Positions 29,686-35,393 of a DNA stretch of 35,393 nt are shown piece by piece. The translations under genes were made by a program, and so were the position numbers. The stretch covers positions 1-35,393 of the forward strand of contig JBJEXX010000082.1 in the NCBI GenBank assembly GCA_051886215.1. The letters are read 5' to 3'. Position 1 is the stretch's first letter. Each line of letters opens with the position of its first letter. This DNA is from JBJEXX01 sp051886215. Its GTDB lineage: Bacteria; Bacillota_I; Bacilli_A; RF39; UBA660. The notes under the pieces are model-generated. The model made no database searches, was not told the DNA's origin, and saw only the letters and a list, made by a program, of their open reading frames with translations.

Positions 29686-30690
29686 ATGGAATTATTTGAA
29701 AATTATGATAGAAGAATAGAAAATATTAACAAAGTATTAGAAGAAAATAATATTAAAGATTTAGAAGAAGCTAGAAACTTATGTATAGAAAAAGGATTTG
29801 ATCCTTATAAGATAGTAAAAGAAATACAACCAATCTGCTTTGAAGATGCAGCTTGGGCATACACTTTAGGAGCTGCCATAGCATTAAAGAAGAATTGTGT
29901 TAAGGCAAGTGATGCTGCTAAAGTAATAGGTGAAGGTTTACAAGCATTTTGCCTACCAGGTAGTGTCGCAGCTGATAGAAAAGTAGGGTTAGGACATGGT
30001 AATCTTGCTAGTATGTTATTAAGTGATGAAACAAAATGTTTTGCCTTTTTAGCAGGACATGAATCTTTTGCGGCTGCTGAAGGAGCAATAGGTATTGCCA
30101 AAAGTGCTAACCTAGTAAGAAAAGAACCACTTAAAGTAATTTTAAATGGTCTTGGTAAAGATGCTGCTCAAATTATATCTAGAATTAATGGTTTTACTTA
30201 TGTACAAACAAAATTTGATTATTATACAGGAAATTTAGAAATAGTTAAAGAAATACCTTATTCACAAGGAGAAAGAAGCAAAGTAAAATGTTATGGTGCT
30301 GATGATGTTAGAGAAGGAGTTGCTATTATGCATCACGAAAATGTTGACGTATCAATAACTGGTAATTCAACTAATCCAACTAGATTTCAACATCCAGTTG
30401 CGGGAACTTATAAAAAAGAAAGAATTGAAGCAGGAAAGAAATACTTTTCAGTTGCATCTGGTGGAGGAACTGGTAGAACACTTCATCCAGATAATATGGC
30501 CTCAGGTCCTGCCTCATATGGTATGACTGATACTATGGGTAGAATGCATTCTGATGCGCAATTCGCAGGAAGTTCATCTGTTCCAGCTCATGTAGAAATG
30601 ATGGGATTTATTGGAATGGGTAATAATCCTATGGTAGGTGCTACAGTTTCAGTTGCGGTTAAAGTAGAAGAAGCTTTAAAAAATGCTTAA
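29686..30690 (+). CDS. GGGtGRT protein (conserved, function unknown)
   Basis: A 334-residue protein named for its GGGTGRT motif, here residues 259-265 in SVASGGGTGRTLHPDN. The N-terminal part is helical (MELFENYDRRIENINKVLEE). The rest is rich in Gly and Ala, with GHGNLASMLLSDET, LAGHESFAAAEGAIGIAKSAN, NGLGKDAAQIISRINGF, MHHENVDVSITGNSTNPTRFQHPVAG and FAGSSSVPAHVEMMGF. Many of these are near-invariant in the family, which suggests an enzyme, but the reaction is not known. Four conserved Cys and several His are spread out. It follows the IscU-like gene by 9 bases and overlaps the deoxyribosyltransferase-like gene by 8 bases. AGGAGG lies 5 bases upstream. The pair is conserved in anaerobic Firmicutes. 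Confidence 0.9.
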   Translation: MELFENYDRRIENINKVLEENNIKDLEEARNLCIEKGFDPYKIVKEIQPICFEDAAWAYTLGAAIALKKNCVKASDAAKVIGEGLQAFCLPGSVAADRKVGLGHGNLASMLLSDETKCFAFLAGHESFAAAEGAIGIAKSANLVRKEPLKVILNGLGKDAAQIISRINGFTYVQTKFDYYTGNLEIVKEIPYSQGERSKVKCYGADDVREGVAIMHHENVDVSITGNSTNPTRFQHPVAGTYKKERIEAGKKYFSVASGGGTGRTLHPDNMASGPASYGMTDTMGRMHSDAQFAGSSSVPAHVEMMGFIGMGNNPMVGATVSVAVKVEEALKNA

Positions 30691-31141
30691 GGTATATATT
30701 GCGGGTTTTGATGTTTTTAAAGATAACTCTAAAGAAATAGAAAATGATTATAGAAATTATCTACAAAAACATAATATGGAAGGATTGTATCCCGCTGATA
30801 ATAATCTATTAACATCTAAAAATATCTTTGATGCTAATATTGAACTAATAAATCAAGCTGATATTGTAATTGCTAACATAAATGATTTTAGAGGACAAGA
30901 TGTAGATAGTGGTACAGCTTTTGAAATAGGTTATGCCTATGCTAAAAATAAAAAAGTATATGCCTATTTAGAAGATAATAGATCTATGACAGAAAAAATT
31001 GGTACAAAAGATAAAGATGGTTATAATGTAGAAAACTTTAATAATCCAGTAAATTTAATGATTGCGGAATCTGTAACCCAAATAGTAAAAGGAACTTTTT
31101 ATGACTGTGTAGAATTTATAAGAACAGACATAATGAAATAA
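30683..31141 (+). CDS. Nucleoside 2-deoxyribosyltransferase-like protein
   Basis: A 152-residue protein of the nucleoside 2-deoxyribosyltransferase superfamily, which cleaves or swaps the base of (deoxy)nucleosides or nucleotides. Visible marks are the N-terminal KVYIAGFDVF, INQADIVIANINDFRGQDVDSGTAFEIGYAYA split over about residues 56-87, and Glu81 as the likely nucleophile in DSGTAFEIG. The substrate is unknown; related enzymes (DNPH1, Tad1-like NADases and TIR-like SMODS effectors) act on several nucleotides. The start overlaps the GGGtGRT gene by 8 bases. No ribosome binding site is clear, so translation is probably coupled. A terminator follows at 31120. Confidence 0.85.
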   Translation: MLKVYIAGFDVFKDNSKEIENDYRNYLQKHNMEGLYPADNNLLTSKNIFDANIELINQADIVIANINDFRGQDVDSGTAFEIGYAYAKNKKVYAYLEDNRSMTEKIGTKDKDGYNVENFNNPVNLMIAESVTQIVKGTFYDCVEFIRTDIMK

Positions 31142-31153
31142 GTTCTTTTTTTT
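31120..31153 (+). terminator. Terminator after the deoxyribosyltransferase-like gene
   Basis: An AAGAAC/GTTCTT stem (31120-31125 with 31142-31147) and a 16-base loop containing the stop codon, followed by T residues. Confidence 0.6.
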
Positions 31154-31193
31154 ATACATTTAAATATAATTAAATGAAAGGAATGAAATAAAA

Positions 31194-31454
31194 ATGGAAA
31201 CATTAAAAGTAAGCAGTAAATCTAACCCAAATAGTGTCGCAGGAGCCTTAGCGAATGTGTTAAAAGATAATGATAATGTAGAAATACAAGCTGTAGGAGC
31301 AGGAGCGTTAAATCAAGCTATAAAAAGTATAATTATATGTCGTGGATTTGTTGCTCCTTCTGGGAAGAATTTAAAATGTATTCCTGCTTTCACTGATATC
31401 ACTATAGATGGAGATGAAAGAACTGCTATTAAATTAATTGTAGAAGCTGAATAA
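31194..31454 (+). CDS. spoVS: Stage V sporulation protein S (SpoVS)
   Basis: An 86-residue protein close to full-length SpoVS. The family pattern is present: LKVSSKSNPNSVAGALANVL, VEIQAVGAGALNQAIKSI, RGFVAPSGKNLKCIPAFTDI and DGDERTAIKLIVE. SpoVS has an Alba-like fold and is thought to bind nucleic acid. In Bacillus subtilis it affects coat assembly and asymmetric division, but it is conserved in many non-sporulating bacteria, where its role is unclear. The ribosome binding site is AAAGGAATG, 9 bases before the ATG. A terminator lies between it and the preceding gene, but no clear promoter is seen in the 50-base gap. It is closed by a terminator at 31442. Confidence 0.95.
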   Translation: METLKVSSKSNPNSVAGALANVLKDNDNVEIQAVGAGALNQAIKSIIICRGFVAPSGKNLKCIPAFTDITIDGDERTAIKLIVEAE

Positions 31455-31466
31455 GCTTCTTTTTCT
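31442..31466 (+). terminator. Intrinsic terminator of spoVS
   Basis: An AGAAGCT/AGCTTCT stem (31442-31448 with 31454-31460), a 5-base loop and a T tail. The stop codon is in the loop and stem. Confidence 0.75.
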
Positions 31467-31485
31467 ATTATAAAAATCTATATTG

Positions 31486-31494
31486 TGTTATAAT
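31486..31494 (+). promoter_or_regulatory. Extended -10 promoter of the GNAT gene
   Basis: TGTTATAAT at 31486-31494 without a good -35. It lies 20 bases after the spoVS terminator. Confidence 0.5.
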
Positions 31495-31531
31495 CTTATT
31501 ATAATAGAAATAAAAATATAGGTGATAATAT

Positions 31532-32017
31532 ATGAATATAAAAATGGATACTTTAACACTATGTGAATTTGATAAAGACAACTTATCACATATGAAATTT
31601 TTAAAAAGTATGCTTACTGATAATAGTATCAAAGAACGTTTTCAAGGATTTTTACCTAATCTTAATAAAAAGACTGACAGATTTAGTTTGGGGAAAGCAT
31701 ATTTAGTTGCGGATGAGGATGAAATAGTAGGTTATATAGAAGCAAGTAATTATAATAAATCTGAAAAAGCAGTTTATTTAAGAGAAACAATAGATTCTAC
31801 TAAAAGAAAAAAGAAATATGGACAAAGAGCTTTAAAAGAATTCACTGATTTAATATTTAAAACATATCCCGAAGTAGAAATAGCTAAAGCAAGAATTGTA
31901 AATGATAATAAAGCTAGTTTAAATATGGCTAAAGCTTGCGGTTTTAAATGGATATCAGATGATTATTATGGATTAGAAAATAAATACTTAAAAAAAGATA
32001 AAATAACTAGATATTAA
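31532..32017 (+). CDS. GNAT-family N-acetyltransferase
   Basis: A 161-residue acetyl-CoA-dependent acetyltransferase. The fold is seen as LVADEDEIVGYIEAS (about residues 57-71), AVYLRETIDSTKRKKKYGQRALKEFTDLIF split over 77-107 with the acetyl-CoA loop RKKKYGQRA in place of the usual Q/RxxGxG/A, then VEIAKARIVNDNKASLNMAKACGFKW, a typical GNAT end. The C-terminus is basic. The substrate is unknown. GGTGAT lies 5 bases before the ATG. The Lgt-like gene follows 19 bases later on the same strand. Confidence 0.85.
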   Translation: MNIKMDTLTLCEFDKDNLSHMKFLKSMLTDNSIKERFQGFLPNLNKKTDRFSLGKAYLVADEDEIVGYIEASNYNKSEKAVYLRETIDSTKRKKKYGQRALKEFTDLIFKTYPEVEIAKARIVNDNKASLNMAKACGFKWISDDYYGLENKYLKKDKITRY

Positions 32018-32036
32018 TAAAAATAGGAGGTTTAAA

Positions 32037-32762
32037 ATGATAGATACTAATATTCCTGTATATGATTTATGTATATTATTGTCATTAATATTAAATGCTT
32101 TTGTTATTTCTATAATTGCAAAAAAATTTAATTATACAAAATTAGAAATTTTTATATTAATATTATATGAAACTGTTGGAATTATATTTGGTGGTAAATT
32201 ATTGTCATTTATAGAAAATTATCCGTCATATAAGGGTGATATTGGATTTATGGTAGTTGGTTTTAGAGCTTTCGGAGCAGTAACAGGAGCTTTAATATTT
32301 ATATACTTATCTAAATTTCAATTAAAAAAAACATTCAAAGAATTGTTATACATTTGTTTGCCATCAGTACCACTTATGTATGCGATTGGAAAAATAGGTT
32401 GTTTTTTAGTTGGTTGTTGTCATGGAATAGAGTATAGTAAAATAGGAAGTGTTGTGTATAAATATTCTTTTGAGGAAATAAATGGAATACAACTATTTCC
32501 AGTTCAATTAGTAGAATCTATCATATTTTTTATAATATTTATTTTTATAATGATAAGATATAAAAAAAATAAAATCAATGAGAAAACATTAGGCCTTATT
32601 CTTATACTTAGTGGTTCAGCCAAATTCATACTTTACTATTTTAGAATGGAACATTTAAATTCTATTTTTACATCACATCAGATTCTAAGTTTTATATTTA
32701 TTATTTTAGGAATAGTTATTTATTTGTTACCTAAAAAAGAGAAAACATTATTAAAGAAATAG
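32037..32762 (+). CDS. Lgt-like (prolipoprotein diacylglyceryl transferase family) membrane protein
   Basis: A 241-residue polytopic membrane protein with about seven hydrophobic segments and an overall layout like Lgt, which attaches diacylglycerol to lipoprotein Cys. Family-like motifs are FRAFGAVTGAL (matching SFHGGLIG of E. coli Lgt), YAIGKIGCFLVGCCHG (matching AGRLGNF.NGE) and LFPVQLVESI. However, the catalytic His (SFHGG) is replaced by Gly in AFGA, and the GRIGN Arg by Lys. It therefore looks like the divergent GCC(H/Y)G subgroup found in Firmicutes and Bacteroidota, whose function is not known, rather than a standard Lgt. The ribosome binding site is AGGAGG. It is followed by an S51-like gene after 18 bases. 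Confidence 0.8.
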   Translation: MIDTNIPVYDLCILLSLILNAFVISIIAKKFNYTKLEIFILILYETVGIIFGGKLLSFIENYPSYKGDIGFMVVGFRAFGAVTGALIFIYLSKFQLKKTFKELLYICLPSVPLMYAIGKIGCFLVGCCHGIEYSKIGSVVYKYSFEEINGIQLFPVQLVESIIFFIIFIFIMIRYKKNKINEKTLGLILILSGSAKFILYYFRMEHLNSIFTSHQILSFIFIILGIVIYLLPKKEKTLLKK

Positions 32763-32780
32763 AAAGTGAAGTGGATTATC

Positions 32781-33413
32781 ATGAAAAATAATAATTCAAT
32801 AAATTATTTACTTAGTGGAGTGGATAAAATAAATGGATTTAATAAAGAACAAACTAAATATTTAAAAAAAGATATTACTGAAAATTTAAACATTGTTTTT
32901 ATAGCTTCTGAATTTCAAAATAATGATAAAAATGATGTGATTGCTGATCAAATGTTAAAATTTTTCAAGAAAATAGACATTAATTTTAAAACACATTATA
33001 TTATTGATAATCGTATAACGAAAAATGAAGCTAAAGAAATAATAAAAGGTTGTAATATTATATATTTATTAGGTGGAAATCCAAAAAAGCAAATAGACAG
33101 TATAAATGAATATTCTTTAAAAAAAGAAATAAAAAACCATAATGGAATTATTATAGGAACTAGTGCTGGTTCTATGAATCAAGCTAAAAAAATTACTTAT
33201 TTAGATGAATTCAATAATATAATAAAATATAATGGTCTTGACCTAACGGATATATTTATATACCCACATTTAGATATGAATAATATTGATTATTTAAAAG
33301 AAATTATGAAGGTAAGTAAATATCAAAAAATATATTCTTTACCTAATGATTCTTTCATTAGAATAGAAAATAAAGAAATTGTGTTTATAGGAGATTATTA
33401 TATATTAGGTTAA
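32781..33413 (+). CDS. Peptidase S51 / PepE-like protein (class I glutamine amidotransferase-like fold)
   Basis: A 210-residue protein with the S51 peptidase E layout. The nucleophile is Ser128 in GTSAGSM, preceded by NIIYLLGGNPKKQID, and a His163 in IYPHLD is placed like the catalytic His of PepE (35 versus 37 residues apart). PepE cleaves N-terminal Asp dipeptides; cyanophycinase is a relative. No signal peptide is seen, so it is cytoplasmic. The ATG at 32781 is preferred over an upstream in-frame GTG at 32766, which lacks a ribosome binding site. AAGTGGAT lies 5 bases before the ATG. It is in a unit with the Lgt-like gene. The substrate is unknown. Confidence 0.82.
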   Translation: MKNNNSINYLLSGVDKINGFNKEQTKYLKKDITENLNIVFIASEFQNNDKNDVIADQMLKFFKKIDINFKTHYIIDNRITKNEAKEIIKGCNIIYLLGGNPKKQIDSINEYSLKKEIKNHNGIIIGTSAGSMNQAKKITYLDEFNNIIKYNGLDLTDIFIYPHLDMNNIDYLKEIMKVSKYQKIYSLPNDSFIRIENKEIVFIGDYYILG

Positions 33414-33439
33414 ATTTATTATAAAAACGCTATATATTC

Positions 33440-33468
33440 TTTACTAAATAAAAAAAATACTTTATAAT
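33440..33468 (+). promoter_or_regulatory. Promoter of the serine T-box operon
   Basis: TTTACT (33440-33445), 17 bases, TATAAT (33463-33468). The T-box leader begins about 15 bases further on. Confidence 0.65.
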
Positions 33469-33484
33469 AATTTTATAAATCTTT

Positions 33485-33668
33485 GATGAAAGACAATAGT
33501 AATTTAATTATTTATAGAGAGTTATCGGTTGGTGGAAGATAATATTAATGATTACTTATCTACTTTCTAGAGAACATAATATGTTCCGGTTAATACCGTT
33601 ATATTAATTAAGAATAAGCAGGATGGCACCGTGATCTATTCACTCCAGCAAGAATGCTTATTTTTTTT
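33485..33668 (+). promoter_or_regulatory. Serine-specific T-box riboswitch leader
   Basis: A T-box leader that senses uncharged tRNA. Stem I is closed by GAAAG (33488-33492) with CTTTC (33563-33567). Its upper part has AGAGAG and the GGTTGGTGGAA distal loop within a TTATC/GATAA stem. The specifier is TCT at 33559-33561 followed by A, a serine codon. Hairpins GAACAT/ATGTTC (33572-33586) and CGGT/ACCG follow. The T-box sequence is GGATGGCACCGTG (33621-33633). Its TGGC pairs with a tRNA end with G73, as in tRNA-Ser. GTGA/TCAC and GGA/TCC (33621 to 33646) form the antiterminator around the 7-base bulge. AATAAGCA with TGCTTATT followed by eight T (33661-33668) can form a terminator. The downstream serS confirms the specificity. 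Confidence 0.93.
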
Positions 33669-33680
33669 GGAGATGATATA

Positions 33681-34094
33681 TTGAAAGACAATACAACTAT
33701 AAAAACAGATGGTATCATAGATATTGTTTATAAAAAGAATAACTATGAAAATGATTTTGATATAGTTTTACATCAAACAGAAGAAGTAATCGGAAATATA
33801 TGGTTTGATAAAGGAGAAGATAAAAAAATTGTTGATCTATATGGAAATGTTGGATATCAAATAAAAGAAGAATATCAACATAATGGTTTCGCTACAAGAT
33901 CTTTAAATTTGATGAAAGAAATATTAAAAGATAAACAAGTAAAAGAAATGATTTTATCTATAGAGGTAGATAATGAATATTCTAGAAAAACAGCAAAAAA
34001 AGCTGGTGCTGTCTTATCATCAACTAGAATTATAAATACAGAGAAAAATAATCAATATAAATATTTAATATATAAATATAAAATAGGAGGTTGA
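33681..34094 (+). CDS. GNAT-family acetyltransferase in the serS operon
   Basis: A 137-residue acetyltransferase. The start is set at TTG 33681 because GGAGATGAT ends a few bases upstream and because an in-frame ATG at 33654 would place the T-box terminator inside the gene. Core motifs: IGNIWFDKGEDKKIVDLYGNVGY, then the acetyl-CoA loop EEYQHNGFATRSL (Q/R-x-x-G-x-A type), then MILSIEVDNEYSRKTAKKAGAVL near the end. The layout resembles RimJ/RimL. The substrate is unknown. It is the first gene under the serine T-box, so it should be made when serine or charged tRNA-Ser runs low. It ends in TGA and the next gene follows 1 base later. Confidence 0.85.
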   Translation: MKDNTTIKTDGIIDIVYKKNNYENDFDIVLHQTEEVIGNIWFDKGEDKKIVDLYGNVGYQIKEEYQHNGFATRSLNLMKEILKDKQVKEMILSIEVDNEYSRKTAKKAGAVLSSTRIINTEKNNQYKYLIYKYKIGG

Positions 34095-34095
34095 T

Positions 34096-34323
34096 ATGGA
34101 AATAAAAGTAAAAGGAATTTATAAACACTATAAAGGAGATTATTATATAGTAGAAGATATTGCGACAAACTCGGAAACTTTAGAAAAAATGGTTGTTTAT
34201 AGAGGACTTTATGAAGATAGTCCTTGTTGGGTTAGACCGATGGATATGTTTTTTGATGAAGTCAATAAAAATAATCAAAAATATAGATTTGAATTGCAAA
34301 ATATAGAAAGTAAAAATAAATAG
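34096..34323 (+). CDS. DUF1653 protein
   Basis: A 75-residue protein of the DUF1653 family: GIYKHYKGDYYIVEDIATNSETLEKMVVYRGLYEDSPCWVRPMDMFFDEV split over residues about 7-55, with the conserved H-x-K-G-xx-Y and WVRP-x-x-MF motifs. Its function is not known. It sits between the GNAT and serS under the serine T-box, with AGGAGGTTGAT as its ribosome binding site. Single-domain versions are common in bacteria. Confidence 0.92.
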   Translation: MEIKVKGIYKHYKGDYYIVEDIATNSETLEKMVVYRGLYEDSPCWVRPMDMFFDEVNKNNQKYRFELQNIESKNK

Positions 34324-34335
34324 GAGGAAATAAAT

Positions 34336-35393
34336 ATGATAGATATTAATTTAATTAGAACAAATAAAGAAGTAGTAAAGGAAAATATTAAAAAAAAGTT
34401 TCAAGATGAAAAACTTCCTTTAGTAGATGAAGTAGAACAATTAGATCAATTAGTAAGAGCTAAAAAAAGTGAAGGAGATACTTTAAGAGCAACCAGAAAT
34501 AAAAAAAGTGGTGAAATTGGTCTATTAATGAGAGATAAAAAGATAGAAGAAGCTAACGCTATAAAACAAGAAGTAGTAGAGATAAATGAAAAATTACAAA
34601 CACTTGAAACAGAAGAAGAAGAGTTAAATAAAAAAATAAGAGATATTATGATGGTAATACCTCAAATTATGGATCCTTCTGTTCCACTAGGTAAAGATGA
34701 TAGTGAAAATGTTGAAGTACAAAAATTTGGAGAGCCTGTTGTGCCAAATTATGAAATACCTCACCATGCTGATATAATTGCTAAATTTAATGGTATGGAT
34801 AAAGAAGCTGCAGGTAGAACAAGTGGAGAAGGTTTCTATTACTTAATTGGAGATATTGCTAGACTTCATGAAGCTATGTTGACACATGCTAGAGATTATA
34901 TGATAGATAATGGATTTACTTATGCTATCCCACCATTTATGATTCATAGTGATGTAGTAGAAGGAGTTATGTCTTTTCCAGAAATGGAAGCTATGATGTA
35001 TAAGATCGAAGGAGAAGATTTATATCTAATTGGTACAAGTGAACACTCTATGATAGGTAAATTTAAAGACCAAATAATAAAAAAAGAAAATCTTCCAATA
35101 AACATGACTTCATATTCACCATGTTTTAGAAAAGAAGGTGGTTCTCATGGATTAGAAGAAAGAGGATTATATCGTGTTCATCAATTTGAAAAACAAGAGA
35201 TGATTGTAATCTGTGAACCAGAAGAATCAATGGATTGGTATGAAAAAATGTGGAAATTAACAGTAGATTTATTTAGAAGTTGGGATATACCAGTAAGACA
35301 ATTAGAATGCTGTTCAGGAGATTTGGCAGATTTAAAAGTTAAATCATGTGATGTAGAAGCATGGAGTCCAAGACAACAAAAATATTTTGAAGT
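34336..35393 (+). CDS. serS: Seryl-tRNA synthetase, 3' end cut by the window
   Basis: SerRS charges tRNA-Ser with serine. The first 352 of about 425 residues are visible and the frame is open to the last base. The N-terminal tRNA-binding coiled coil spans about residues 28-105 (helices around LDQLVRAKKSEGDTLRATRN and LQTLETEEEELNKKI). The class II catalytic domain follows with GFYYLIGDIARL, IGTSEHSMIGKF and motif 2 CFRKEGGSHGLEERGLYRVHQF, split here. TSEHSM replaces the TAEVPL of standard bacterial SerRS, a variant also seen in archaea and some anaerobes. AGGAGGAAAT lies 8 bases before the ATG. It is the last visible gene under the serine T-box. Confidence 0.96.
   Translation, partial: MIDINLIRTNKEVVKENIKKKFQDEKLPLVDEVEQLDQLVRAKKSEGDTLRATRNKKSGEIGLLMRDKKIEEANAIKQEVVEINEKLQTLETEEEELNKKIRDIMMVIPQIMDPSVPLGKDDSENVEVQKFGEPVVPNYEIPHHADIIAKFNGMDKEAAGRTSGEGFYYLIGDIARLHEAMLTHARDYMIDNGFTYAIPPFMIHSDVVEGVMSFPEMEAMMYKIEGEDLYLIGTSEHSMIGKFKDQIIKKENLPINMTSYSPCFRKEGGSHGLEERGLYRVHQFEKQEMIVICEPEESMDWYEKMWKLTVDLFRSWDIPVRQLECCSGDLADLKVKSCDVEAWSPRQQKYFE

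Noticed and set aside
29805..30101. Minus-strand open frame of 98 codons opposite the GGGtGRT gene
   Set aside because: It lies wholly inside a strongly conserved plus-strand gene and has no ribosome binding site.
30683..31141. Anti-phage NADase or toxin effector
   Set aside because: The superfamily includes such effectors, but the neighbours are housekeeping-like and no nuclease, cyclase or antitoxin is present. A metabolic role is more likely.
33654..33680. ATG at 33654 as start of the T-box GNAT
   Set aside because: The codons would cover the T-box terminator and T run; the TTG at 33681 follows a GGAGATGAT ribosome binding site.
1..35393. Mycoplasma-type genetic code (TGA as Trp)
   Set aside because: Several genes end in TGA at the expected place, TGG is used for Trp, and peptidoglycan genes are present.

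Overview
The window is a compact, very AT-rich stretch of a low-GC Gram-positive (Firmicutes/Bacilli-like) chromosome. TGG encodes Trp and TGA is a normal stop (for example at 665-667, in the ireB/yqgF overlap, and at 34092-34094), so the genetic code is standard and this is not a code-4 mycoplasma. The genome makes peptidoglycan (murF, ddl, mltG). It carries the Bacillus-type string ireB-yqgF-DUF1292-mltG-O-methyltransferase, a CIRCE/HrcA heat-shock operator and a serine T-box. A gut-associated, reduced Bacilli lineage (RF39-like) fits the gene density, small leaders and phosphoketolase, but that placement is inference. No phage, IS element, CRISPR array, rRNA or tRNA gene was seen, and no gap longer than 300 bases lacks a gene.

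Layout. 1-1700: the end of an unknown gene, a convergent 44-aa YjcZ-like peptide gene, a 65-aa ferredoxin-thioredoxin-reductase-like protein, an orphan kinase-like protein and a 56-aa ORF. 1725-4438: galE, a 477-aa unknown and a TSCPD-domain protein. 4500-9581: CIRCE-controlled hsp20, a membrane protein, phosphoketolase and a 538-aa unknown. 9624-11663: an SDR plus a PLP-dependent methionine gamma-lyase-like enzyme. 11705-16825: an unknown, then ireB-yqgF-DUF1292-mltG-methyltransferase, a 93-aa unknown, an MscS channel and a pseudouridine synthase. 16826-17703 (minus strand): rpmB and an unknown. 17784-21242: dnaE (with a degenerate PHP domain) and a zinc-ribbon membrane protein. 21296-24888: alpha/beta hydrolase, membrane-anchored murF and ddl. 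24910-28935: two DUF5684 membrane proteins, an rRNA-type methyltransferase plus pseudouridine synthase pair, and a single-pass protein with a Pro/Gln/Glu-rich tail. 28953-31466: an IscU-like scaffold, GGGtGRT protein, nucleoside deoxyribosyltransferase-like protein and SpoVS. 31486-33413: a GNAT, an Lgt-like membrane protein and an S51-peptidase-like protein. 33440-35393: a serine T-box leader followed by a GNAT, a DUF1653 protein and serS, which is cut by the window end.

The best regulatory reads are the CIRCE element overlapping the hsp20 promoter and the T-box, whose specifier (UCU) and discriminator-reading base (UGGC) both point to tRNA-Ser, matching the downstream serS. The best candidate for an undescribed system is the IscU-like/GGGtGRT/deoxyribosyltransferase cluster. 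Next come the Lgt-like plus S51-like pair and the membrane proteins with long proline-rich tails.

Many first genes of transcription units use a GGTGAT Shine-Dalgarno only 3-5 bases from the start codon and have very short leaders. Internal genes use GGAGG. Terminators often run straight into the next extended -10 promoter. Several start codons were moved using this pattern.
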